Source: Apostichopus japonicus
Taxonomy: Eukaryota; Echinodermata; Holothuroidea; Aspidochirotida; Stichopodidae
Direction of reading: 5' to 3'
Assembly (NCBI RefSeq): GCF_037975245.1
Contig: NC_092580.1
Coordinates: forward strand, 3,448,501-3,512,500
Length of the DNA stretch: 64,000 bases
The notes beneath the pieces were generated by a model. The model made no database searches and was not told the DNA's origin. It worked only from the letters and a program-made list of their open reading frames with translations. A program made the translations under genes and the position numbers. This document shows, piece by piece, positions 39,170 to 49,731 of this stretch (the first letter of the stretch is position 1; each line of letters starts with the position of its first letter).

Positions 39170-40034
39170 CTATTTATAAAAAATAAAGCAAATTATCAAA
39201 ATAAGTTTATATATGCTGGCTGAAATGATAATCTCTGTCATTGCAGGAATGCAGAGGTGTTGCTGTATGAAACATATGCAACTCGGAAGTATTTTCTTAA
39301 TTGTAAGAGCAATTGAGTGTTTTATTTACAGATCAGCTTTCCCTTATTTTACTTTCTTAATGTTAGGTGGCAGCGATTAAGTATGTGCTTAAAATTTAAT
39401 GAACAAAAAATGAAAAGTAGTTTCCAAAAACACATAGCCTTAATTGCATCACTATGTGATTTTTTGTTACATGACCACAACAGATTCATCTTACAGTAGT
39501 GTGCAGTGTACATGACGCAGGGGATCGTTGCCTCTTGCATTACAGTACACTATTTCTGCATACGTATACGTATAGTCACAGCAGCCATAACAACTCCCTG
39601 GTCACAGAAGCATATATACACACATGCAATAAAGATGGTTACTTGTCGAAGGCTTTCTTCCAGTTAGGTAACATAAGGACTTAATAACAAAAAGTGCATA
39701 GCATTCATGCTGTAGGGGGGAAAGCAGCCTGTCAGGAGACTATACAATTGTAAGGCACAACATCTATATATCTGTAACTGTATTGTAAGACAAGTGTATC
39801 AAATACTTCCCACACTAAGGCTATATCATGTATGAAAAGGGGACAAATACTGAGATAAGGTCTAATCTAAGGAGTAACTAAGTTCGAAAATGTTTCTGCA
39901 CGAAGTTTATGCAATTATCCGGCTTAAGGTTTGGAACCGACTAACCGAACTTTATTAAGAAATTGTTCTTTTCATTATCCTGCGCCTTCAGCACCCTTGC
40001 GGGTGGATATGCGGTACTCTGTACAGAAGGCTGG

Positions 40035-40092
40035 TGGTAGTCCTATTGTTACTAGTAGTGGTAGTCCTATTGTTACTAGTAGTGGTAGTACT
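40035..40092. repeat. 24-bp tandem repeat, about 2.4 copies
   Basis: The unit GGTAGTCCTATTGTTACTAG plus TAGT is repeated twice exactly and followed by a partial GGTAGTACTAG. It lies in the probable ACOX1 5' untranslated intron. Confidence 0.85.
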
Positions 40093-40160
40093 AGCGTAGC
40101 AGGTTTTGTGTCTAAAAGTTAGGTAATATGAAGGTACATGTAAACTGTTAAAATACTCAC

Positions 40161-40470
40161 TGATACTGTGATAGGTTATAGGCACTCTCAACGAAATAAG
40201 CTTTAACAGGAACCTGGTCGTCATGCAGTACAGGTCGGTAGTTTAAATGTCTTGTAGTCGTATTCAAGGATGTATACAAATCGCATCGGATCACCAGGTA
40301 CGTCGCTGGTGCATGTTATCAAGACAATAGTGCGCTGACCTTCGGAGTGGTACGGAAGCGTAGAAAGGACATGCACATTGACGACTCACACACATTGCAA
40401 AACGTCAAAAATCTTAAAATGAAAACATGAAAAATACTGATCTGAAGAGGAACTCTATCTGTGAAATCCG
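40161..40470 (-). promoter_or_regulatory. Probable ACOX1 first untranslated exon and promoter region
   Basis: On the gene strand a sequence ends in AGTATCA followed by GTGAGTATT, a consensus donor, at 40160. The stretch to its right (to about 40470) is CpG-richer and contains AAAATGGCCGC, resembling a YY1-type initiator element, read on the plus strand near 40471. The transcription start cannot be fixed from sequence alone. Confidence 0.4.
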
Positions 40471-40784
40471 AAAATGGCCGCTTTTTTCACTTGCTACCAT
40501 CTTAAACCAATGTCAAAAAAAAATCGAAAATTGCTGTTTGCATACATTGGCCTTGTACTTCTCTTCAAAATAATATCTTATGTCTATATTCTGGGGACAT
40601 AGTATGGAGTGGTACATGTAAACTAACTTAATTTCCGACTTTTCACCGTTTTTCCAAGTCGCATTTTTAATTTTGCCAAGAGCGCGTGCGAAACGGTAAC
40701 TTTCAGATTTGACGTCTTGTAATGTGTGTAAGTAGTCATAGAGCAGGGAAACAAAAGTAGAGGGCGAACTCATAATACCGCTTA

Positions 40785-40839
40785 CAGAGCCGTATATAGA
40801 GATATACGGCTCTGACCTACAGAGCCGAGTACGGCTCTG
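40785..40839. repeat. Two adjacent palindromes built on CAGAGCCG/CGGCTCTG
   Basis: Bases 40785-40814 pair CAGAGCCGTATA with TATACGGCTCTG, and 40820-40839 pair CAGAGCCG with CGGCTCTG. A related GCCGTATCTGTATATACGGC sits at 43012-43031 and GCCGTATATTTATACGGC at 4645-4662, so this is a dispersed palindromic word, perhaps a transposon end. Confidence 0.8.
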
Positions 40840-41749
40840 ACCGCTAACACAAAGACGCTGCACGGCCACGGGGGGGGGGGGCATCCGACATTACCAAACT
40901 GGGCAAAATGCAACAGGTACTGTGCACAAGTTGTATGACCTAAACTAGCTTAATCGAAACTTTGGGTGGTAACTTATCACGTTTTCCCCTACAAAAGCCA
41001 AATTATGTAGGATATCCCACAGCCTTCGTACACTAACAAAAATGACATTGATCTTACCTTTATGTCAGCAAATCCGTGCGAAGTTTCCTCAAGAATTTAA
41101 TCCCGGTATGGAAGTGGTTAAATTTCCTTGATCCACAGAACACATTAAATTATGTAGCCTAACATATTCCCGGGTAATTCACTTTTTCAAGAAAATTATT
41201 GACAGATATTTTCATGGAATAGTTAATTATAAGTACACTTTCCAGTTTCATAAATAATTTAATCCATATGAAAATAGCGACTTTTCCTTGCTCCATCCAA
41301 CAAACAATAACACCGCGGCTAGTTAAATTCACATTCGCGAAATGTTTTCCATATGAAATAATTAGGCATGTACTTTTCAAGATCAAGATCTTTCATTTTC
41401 TGGAAAGTCTTTTATCTGTATGAAAAAATTTTCCTTCAGAAGTACATGGATAATGTCCATTCCAATTCCCATGACAAAATTGGTCGTGTACTTTTCACGG
41501 TCAAGATTTTTCATTTTTCTCAAGAGTTAACTCCATATGAATATAGTGACAGTTTCCTTTATCCATAGCAAAAATAATAACAAAGTTGTGAACTTCAGGG
41601 GCGTAGCCAGCGTTTTGGTTTGGGGATGAAGGGATAAGGCAAAGCCAAATTTTCGTACCCATTTTACGGCCAAACTAAAAGTCACCGCCGAGTGTGAAAA
41701 AAATATGCCCTTTTTAGACATTAATTAACACTATTTATGACTGAACTCC

Positions 41750-42062
41750 GTGATGGCGCTGGTCAAGAGCGACACGGTCACTAGAGCTCTCCTGTTTTTA
41801 ATGTTATTTCATGTCGTCATTTCATCTGTATCGTCCACTTTCCTGCAATATTCCAGAGAGGATTTATTACGATTACGCCAGGATACTTTCTCGCAATCCG
41901 ACGGTTTCGGACTCAACGAAAGTGAATGCCTTTAAGAATGCACTTGACATGTATTGCCTGCAGTGTGTGAGACTGCTTTCTGACCCTTTTCTTACTAAAC
42001 AAAAATTAAGCCAAGGATTCACTTGTCTAGAAAGGCGGGGGAGGGGGGAGGTGGCCTATTGA
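41750..42062 (+). pseudogene. Possible decayed LINE-related fragment
   Basis: A frame from 41750 reads a hydrophobic stretch then LQYSREDLLRLRQ, resembling the YSR-LL-LR motif common near the N-terminus of retrotransposon polyproteins in marine animals. An overlapping frame reads VNAFKNALDMYC, similar to the C-terminal VNGFKNALDKHL of the LINE at 47453. The resemblance is short and could be chance. Confidence 0.25.
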
Positions 42063-42687
42063 CCCATAATCAGAATTGTCTTTGTCCGCTGATGTCTCTT
42101 TGATGCTTGGTTTCCATGAGAAACCTTACCGTGTACAAATGTCCATGGTGAAACAGTACTGTTCGCTAAAAAACTTTGTTGATCATGTCTGTTAGTTGAT
42201 GTCCATTATCGTCATCATATGCTAGGTCCTGTTCTTGAAAATGCTCTTCCAGATCGGAGAACACAGAGTCGACCATATCACTTCATTAGATGTTTTCAAC
42301 CGCGTCAAATTTCGGGCCTCAATGTTCTAGCTCCCTATTGAAAAAAAGAAAATTATTTGACATTAAAATCGAAAGAATTTCCATGTTCTTGAATCGTCAT
42401 TGTTGTAACAATCAATCTGCAATGCTTGTGGAAATACATGCACAGTTGGGTTATAATATATACCAATACAAATAAATTCGAAGAAGTGATTAACCCTTTT
42501 TACCACATGTAGGGGAGAGATTAATTTGAAAATGGCATTTCAAAAGATTCCAACCCCCCCCCCCCCACACTGTCCCACTTCCTCAATCTGAAAAGTGCAT
42601 AATTAGTGAGGAATATTCGTAACATGTGTAACAGGTGGAAATTCTAAGAGTAGACAAAGACACCATCTGTGGTACTGTGTGTTCTTC

Positions 42688-42739
42688 ATTGTGGATCTTG
42701 ACTAGTCTGTTAGGGAACAAACTAGTCAAGATCCACAAT
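42688..42739. repeat. 19-bp perfect inverted repeat with 14-base loop
   Basis: ATTGTGGATCTTGACTAGT at 42688-42706 is the exact reverse complement of 42721-42739; the loop is CTGTTAGGGAACAA. No gene or transposon is recognisable around it. Confidence 0.95.
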
Positions 42740-43567
42740 AGTTATAAGCCAATAGTGCAGTTCCCAGTGTAGACTTTCATGTAGATTTCCACCCGCTAAT
42801 TTCATGTATATTCAGGAAGACTGGATTATCTAATTTAGCATAAAGGATTACGATTTGTTTATTATGACACGCACATCTACAGTAGCAAGAATGACGCATG
42901 TCACCATAACACTCGTGGTTGTACTGTTAATTAAAGGTCGAATTTCCCCAAAATTCAGCAACATAATCAAACTCAGCAAATAGAGGGCAGTATTCACAAT
43001 TACAACTTAGAGCCGTATCTGTATATACGGCATAGTTTAATAATCAGGTTGAATTCAGTTTTGGTATGACAATGAAAAAACGACACCGTTTTGGGCTTGT
43101 AAGTTTCTGAGGGTCAGCATATCATTCACCCACATCCATCAAACTTTGCTCCCTTACTGCTTGGAGTAGATTACTCATTTTAACATCTCATCTTTTAACT
43201 TACTGGTAAGCCACTTTCAATTTGTTCTGTGCTTCTTGGAGTTGCTGTTTTGTCTACATTCAGCTTCTCTTCCACCAAGGTAGGTGATGCACAATAATCA
43301 TGCTTTTCCAAATGTCATAGGTTTTTGAGGTAGATTGGAGGTCTGAGGAATGTTTTTTATCTGGGGGGAATCTGGATTTGGTGCGAGTCTTTCTTTGTTT
43401 ATTTCTACTTATGTTGTGGATGACAGGGAAATGCTGATGGTTCAGCACAGTGAAGAAGTTAGTGGTAAACAACAACAACATCATCTCTTGGATGTTGAAA
43501 CAGGTAAAATGCCGTAAACAAATATTCATTTATTTATGCCCAAGAGAATAGTATTCCTTCTTATATC

Positions 43568-44588
43568 CAGTGGCGGCGGAACCGGGGGTGCTTGGGGGGG
43601 CTCAGCCCCCCCAATAAAAAAGTTGAGGGGGTAAATGCATGATAAGCCCCCCCAATATTTACCAAGGCTCCGAAACGTACATCTGCCCATTGTTCAATGC
43701 ATACTTGTCGATCTGTCCGATGCACATGTATACTCTATAGGTGAAATAATTTTAGTAATTGCTGGGGAACCGTCGGCCCATCCCTTGGCTATAGACCACA
43801 TTGTCACCCCAACCGCGTCTTCATGCCCCGTGAAAAGTGGAAGCAGTGAGTGTGAGTACCGGTAAGCGTAACACAACTTCGTCTTAGGCCAATGACTTGC
43901 CTCATTTCAGCCAGTTCTCCAACATCCCCTTACTTAGTGGCGGATCGAGCGTCCATATATACAGTCAGGGGCGGATGCCCCCCCCCCCTGACGGACTCAA
44001 ATGGACTGCTGGCGCCCTTTTCAGCTTTTCACTACTTTTTACTTATTCGCGATTTTTGACTATTTTATTGCGCATCTGTTTTTTATTTGTTTATCTGCAA
44101 ATTAGCGAGGCCCCGGAAAGGGTCATTTCCTGCAATCTCGGGAGTATCTTTCCTCAAAAATTTTCTGTACGCTCCGCGCCAACCTGTGGTGGCGCTCCGC
44201 TTAGATAGTGTCGAAAGCGCCCCTACAGACCATTCTTGCCCCCCCCGACCAATACCCCTAGCTCCGCCACTGCCCTTACTACACTCAAAAACGTCTTTGC
44301 GAGCACACTACTAGTAATATCCACTCTCTTAAAACACCATCGAATATACAAATTACAATGTTTTTACAGACTTTACGTGCAATCTGAGAAATTGCAGGCT
44401 TAAGACCCATATTTTAGGGCCAGGTATTCGCAGCATAAAACACTCGGGAAGTGCCGTTTCCGGCCATCTGGGGGTTTGAAAAAACCCAAAATTTTCTTGT
44501 ACGCTCCGCGCCAACCGATGGTGGCGCTCCGCTTAGATAGTCTCCACACATTAGCCCCCCCAATAATTTTTCTGTTCCGCCGCGCCTG
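43568..44588. mobile_element. Non-autonomous hAT-type element (outer), split by a related insertion
   Basis: The left end begins CAGTGGCGGCGGAACCGG; the right end, reversed, begins CAGGCGCGGCGGAACAG, an imperfect terminal inverted repeat starting CAG as in hAT elements. It is flanked by a perfect 8-bp target duplication CTTATATC (43560-43567 and 44589-44596), the hAT length. No transposase frame is present. The original length without the inner insertion would be about 675 bp. Both halves carry GGGGGGGCT/AGCCCCCCC blocks near the ends. Confidence 0.82.
43935..44272. mobile_element. Non-autonomous hAT-type element (inner), 338 bp
   Basis: It is flanked by a perfect 8-bp duplication CCCTTACT (43927-43934 and 44273-44280). 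The ends are TAGTGGCGGATCGAG and, reversed, CAGTGGCGGAGCTAG. It shares GTACGCTCCGCGCCAACC and GGTGGCGCTCCGCTTAGATA with the outer element's right half (about 44155-44205 versus 44497-44542), so it belongs to the same or a sister family and landed inside a relative. Confidence 0.85.
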
Positions 44589-44599
44589 CTTATATCAAT

Positions 44600-46580
44600 C
44601 ACATGCAAACATATGTGTAGATCCTTGGGGGGGGGGGATGAATATGATGTATCCCCCAACATTTGACATGCGGGATGCCCCATGTAATCATCGCCTACAC
44701 GATTGCCAAAAACATAATTCTGACTAACCTTAAATATTGAAATTTTGGAACGTAAAAAGGGCACTTTATTGTTCAAAAATTTCTCAAGGGGTGCCCCCTT
44801 CCCTTAAGACCCATATCATCCCCAGATAACTTACCAAACATATGTCACAAATTCAAAATTATCCCCCATGTAGTTCCCCCGAAATAACTTCCCCCCCCCC
44901 CACCCTGATAATGTAACCTGGTTACGGGTCTGGGTTAATTTCCCGGAAAGGACTGGGGGAGGGGGGCCGGTACAGATCCATGTCCCTGATATTGCATTAC
45001 CCTTAACTGAGACACACGTTAAAGGGAGCATAAATTTAGTTGGCCTGGCATTTGGATCTTGGCAAGAATTTCATGAAAGCTAAACTGACAATTTCAATCA
45101 AAAGCACACAAACTCACAGAAAAAGCTGGTAAGAGCAATGGGAGAGAAAATGCAAGAAATAACCAGGAAGAAAAGAATGAAGGAGAAAGAAGCTCCCAGC
45201 TGAAAAGAAATTGTGGAATGTCACAAAATCAAAGAGGCTTAGAAGCTGTAATTAAAGTAGTACCACCCACATAGTCCTCCATCAGAAAATTCTCACTGCA
45301 GATCATGTGATGAGCACTTGCTTCAACGGAATCCTGGCTAATAGTTGCTAGTCACTTATGCAGAAGTGCTGCATTCTGAAGAGGTAGCCTTGTGAAAATA
45401 TATTGGTATGTTTTAATTTGATTTCAATACTTCCCTCATATTATTTTCAATTGATTACATTTATAAGAAGCAAGTGAATGTAAGCAACCATTCATGAAAA
45501 ATAATGATTTGCTGTTTGGGGTTATAGCTATAGGCCTAGGCCTAGGATATGTTTGGTTTGATATTTTGTTAACTGGCAGTGATCATACATTTATAATGTC
45601 TAGTCCGAATAAATTTTATTTGATCCATTATGGAAGCTACACTGTATTCTATGCTTATTTTATTTTTAACCTTGATTGACTATGATAAAGGTATCATAAA
45701 CTTACTACACCTAGCCTAGGCTGCAGTAGATATTCCTGGAACTGAATTTGACACTTAGGCCTAATTGCAGATTTTGTTTATAGTTCTCATTTGAACTGAG
45801 TTTGCGAATAAACGTCCCATGGAGGGAAAATTATGGAAAGACACTTTGAATTGGACCTATGACAGTGATAGGCATGCACAGGTTTATTCAGACTTGGCGA
45901 TGTAAAACAGCTAGGCCTGGGCGATCGCTAGCACTGAGGTTAGGGTAGGCTTGGCCTTATCGCTTGGCCCAAACTCATTGACAAAAGTTTTTTTTTTCAA
46001 CTTTAACGAGATTTCACATATGACATTATCCTAAGACCCTTACTTACGAAATAACTTTCTTTCTTCAGGTTGGTGCCACCGAAGGCAACGCGGGATACCG
46101 GCATGTTTCTGGGAACGATTTTAATTTACGACAGTTTGATAAGTTGGTTTTTAACATTACTGTGTTGATTGAACGTAAACAGTGAGCAGACGACGTTCAC
46201 ATCTTGCGCAATTTTCCTGGTTTTGGAAAAGGCGCCAGGATCTCCATGCCGACACATTTGATTTGGGCAGTCCGCCCTCTAATTCTTATATTCTGCTGTT
46301 AGTCGATAATGTGTATGACTTTTCAACGCTTCCGTAGGATGAGCAAGTTGCTGGAAGAATAATAAAGCCATACTGAAGGAAGATTAGAGGGGGTCATCCT
46401 ATCAGAAAAAATAGAACACATATAACATTATACTTGCAAATGCCATCAAATTTCTCAGGATTTAGTCGTTCGACTATTCAGTGAATCATATATGATTAAC
46501 TATGATGAATCCAGTAGACAGTGACAGTAATGTAACTAGCCATACGTAGACAAATAACTTTTTTTTGAAAATGTAAAGGC
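44600..46580. other. Spacer with G-run repeats and CCTAGG words
   Basis: No gene is supported. Repeated patterns GGGGGGATGAATATGATG...ATCCCCC (44627-44660) and related ATCCCCC/GGGGGAA pieces near 44815-44975 look like further decayed repeats. TAGGCCTAGG words cluster at 45525-45545 and 45700-45960. A 61-codon frame at 45494 has no family motif. Confidence 0.4.
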
Positions 46581-46618
46581 TACCGTAGTTTAAAAACCAA
46601 CACTATTCAACGCGTAAC

Positions 46619-46669
46619 GCGGGAAAAAGAAAAATGAACATTACAGTACGCTCGAGAACCTAACATTAG
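46619..46669 (+). promoter_or_regulatory. E2F-like site and candidate MCM10 first untranslated exon
   Basis: GCGGGAAA at 46619-46626 matches the E2F consensus, expected for a replication gene such as MCM10. It is followed 50 bases later by CATTAG then GTAAGC, a good plus-strand donor at 46670. The next acceptor upstream of the MCM10 start codon is TTTTTTCATCTGCTAG at 49627. In this model a 3-kb 5' untranslated intron contains the LINE. Only motif positions support it. Confidence 0.35.
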
Positions 46670-47452
46670 GTAAGCTCGCCACAGAGCCAAGACCGCGGCA
46701 GTTTTCTCATCACCAAACGAAAACCAAGATCTGTCAAACAATACTGTACCGACAAAGAGAATTAAATCAAGGTTAGGCATAACGTAATACTGCCTACTAT
46801 GCTCTTAGTCTATCATTTGTCTATTTTAATCTAGGCTAGGCGTAACCTACATTTAAGCTATATTCATAACCTCAGTTCCCTATGCTTAACGTTAGGCCTA
46901 GTCATAACTTAGGCCTAGGCTAGCTCAGTCTAAGTTCGTTAGGCTATGTCTAACAGTACTACTAGTACTAGCCTAGGTTAATTAATAATATGAGTACACT
47001 ACTACTGAAAGGGATGGATAGACAAGTCACAATAGAAGAGATGTTGACAGGTTGGTAGTGAATGTAGAACTGAACTGTATTTCCTCCAACACAGCAGTGC
47101 AGTACACCAGTTGCAAGGCATACCATACAAACATTAACATAACAATAACATGACAATAAGATAGCATGCATAGCATGCAGTTTAAGTCTTACACTACATC
47201 TACAGTAGGTCCTACGTTTGAGCCATAGACATGAATAGGCATGATTAAATCTTAAGCCCACTGTCAGAAGAAAACATTAAACAGGGCTTAAAGAAATTAG
47301 AAAGGATGAGTCCAGCCAGAGGATGGGGTGTACATTCCAACTCCCTACAACCTGGCATGTAGTTAAGTTTAGTAGAAAAAAGGATCAGGAGGGACACTTA
47401 AGTCCCCATCAAGGACCCTATAGAGAGAGAAAAAACCTGAAGACACAAACAC

Positions 47453-49016
47453 TCAGACCCGATTACAATGCTTAAGGTGCTTGTCCAAAGCATTCTTAAA
47501 CCCATTGACACTACTTGCAAGTACAACTTTCTCAGGCAAACCATTCCACTCATTCACAACCCTATTAGAAAAAAAGTTATGCCGAATATTAATCCTACTA
47601 TGTGACTTTTGGAGTTTAAGACAATGACCTCTGGTACAACTCCTGTTAGCAAACATGAAAAAGTTGGCAAAGGATAAATTGTCGAAACCATACACAATCT
47701 TGAAAACCTGGATCAAGTCCCCACGTAACCTCCTAAGCTCCAGTGTGGTGAGATTCAACAGTTGTACCTGCCTATAATAAGGAACACTCTTTAAAGAACT
47801 AATCATCCTAGTAGCCCTCCTCTGGACCTTTTGAAGTACTTCCTTATCCTTAGCAAAATAAGGGTTCCAAGCCTACACAGCATTCTCCAGATGAGACCTA
47901 ACCAACTGCTTATAAAGCCTAACTACGATGTCCTCTTTCAGAAAACTGAAGTTCCTCTTGATCATACCTAAAACCCTATTACCTCTTTTAGCAGCTTCAA
48001 GACAATGTTTAGAAGGTTGCAGAGATAAGTCAATGTAGATACCTAGGTCTCTTTCAACAGAGACTTCCTGTAACTCCACACCATTAAGATTGTAAGTAAA
48101 CTTTTGGTTACTACTACCAATGTGCATTACCTTGCATTTATCAATATTAAAAAGCATTTGCCACCCCTGAGACCAGGAAAAAATCTTATCCAATTCCACT
48201 TGAAACTTCTCAGAATCGCTTTTGGAAGAGACCTCAGAATACAATTTGGTGTCATCAGTAAACTTCTTAGCTGTACACAAAATATCTCCGTCGATGTCAT
48301 TTATATAGGCAACAAACAAGGGACCCAATACAGACCCTTGTGGAACCCCATTAGTAACGTTCTGTCAAGGAGAAGCACAGCCTTTAATTACCACCCTCTG
48401 TTTCTTATTACCAAGCCAATTCTCGATCCAAGGCAGTAAATTCCCATTGACATCCATACTCTTCAACCTAAGTAAAAGACGCTGGTGGGGCACTTTATCA
48501 AATGCCTTCTGGAAATCCAGGAACACAACATCTACAGACTTCTGCCTATTTAGTGAGCTTGTTACATCTTTCATAAACTCAAGGATATTAGTGAGACAAG
48601 ACCTTTTTTGACAAAAGCCATGTTGAGACTCTCTGATCAAAGACTGACTGTTGAAGTGACAGACCATAGACTTTTTAACAATAGACTCCATGACCTTACA
48701 AACAACACTAGTGAGACTAACCGGCCTATAATTACAGGGCTTAGACTTATCACCCTTCTTGAAAATTGGGGTAACATTAGCACATTTCCAGTCCCTAGGA
48801 ACATAACCTTCATCCATAAATTCACAAAAAAACCAATGAAAGTGGAATGCAGAAATGGTGTGCAAAAGTCTTCAACAAATATGGATGGATTTCATCCGGT
48901 CCAGAAGCTTTAGAAACATTTAGACGAAGCAGCTCCTTTAAGACAACCTCTGAAAATAAGACCGTATCCAGTTTAGGCCTATCACTGCCCCTCTGAAAAT
49001 CTGGAATACTACTCAT
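47453..49016 (-). pseudogene. CR1/Jockey-like LINE reverse transcriptase, nearly intact copy
   Basis: The frame encodes a non-LTR retrotransposon reverse transcriptase. In order: SKASGPDEI, PIFKKGDKS, NYRPVSLTS, HGF, FLDFQKAFDKVPH, GVPQGSVLGPLF, the catalytic FTDDTKL (FxDD form), CKVMHIGS, DLGIY, and the C-terminal region with QRRATRMI and RGDLIQVFKIVYG. It carries one frameshift near 48850 and two in-frame stops (near 48365 and 47873) but is otherwise open, so it is a fairly young dead copy. No endonuclease domain is seen, so the 5' part is truncated; the 3' non-coding part runs to about 47280. It sits between the candidate MCM10 first exon and the coding exons. Clade assignment needs a tree. 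Confidence 0.85.
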
Positions 49017-49731
49017 ATCTTTCCTTATGTAGACCTAATTATACACATATTTAATTCATAATCTGAATTTGCCTGAGAAATCACCATTTTAATACAATTA
49101 TAGAATACCCCGCCAACACGTAAGTCCACGTGAAGCCGGCTACATCGACACACATTGACACAATGCCCACACAGTTAAAAGGTATTCATGTATCTGTAAT
49201 AAAGGCGTCTTCTAGACGGAGCCAGTTTATGTGAAGGAGCCGGTGTAGCGGCTTCAGGCAAATGCCTTTTCACTTATTCTTTTTTTGCAAAACATTTGTA
49301 ACATTAAACTCGCTTAGTAAACGATTGGGGTCAATGGCGGGTCGTCATAATAATGCATAGATATTTGACAAAGTTTCTGATGGAGCCAGTGTAGCTGCTC
49401 CTGGGAAAACCTTTTGGAAATCTTGACGTAGCCACTTGATTTGAGGGGTTATTTGTGCATGGCTGGGTATTGTATATACTGCCCCACTTTTTTGTCTAGT
49501 TTCTTCCCTTTTTCTTGGGAGGACCCCAGACACCATACGTTCAATTTGGCTACAAGTAACCACCTCTGGGTCACACCACCTCCTTTTTATAATTCATGAT
49601 TTCAGTTTTTTTTTTTTCATCTGCTAGCTAGTGGCAACTCTATGATGGTAAATGAAAGAAAGAGCGAAACAAACAATTTTGAAATCGTCTCATCCACAGT
49701 TTGAGCATTTTAATGCCATATAGGGTTTACC

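Noticed and set aside
41597-41615. AGGGGCGTAGCCAGCG, resembling a terminal motif of marine hAT-like elements
   Set aside because: Only one end is visible; no partner terminus or target duplication found nearby.
45494-45679. A 61-codon frame with hydrophobic N-terminus
   Set aside because: Single short frame with no recognisable family, in A+T-rich spacer.
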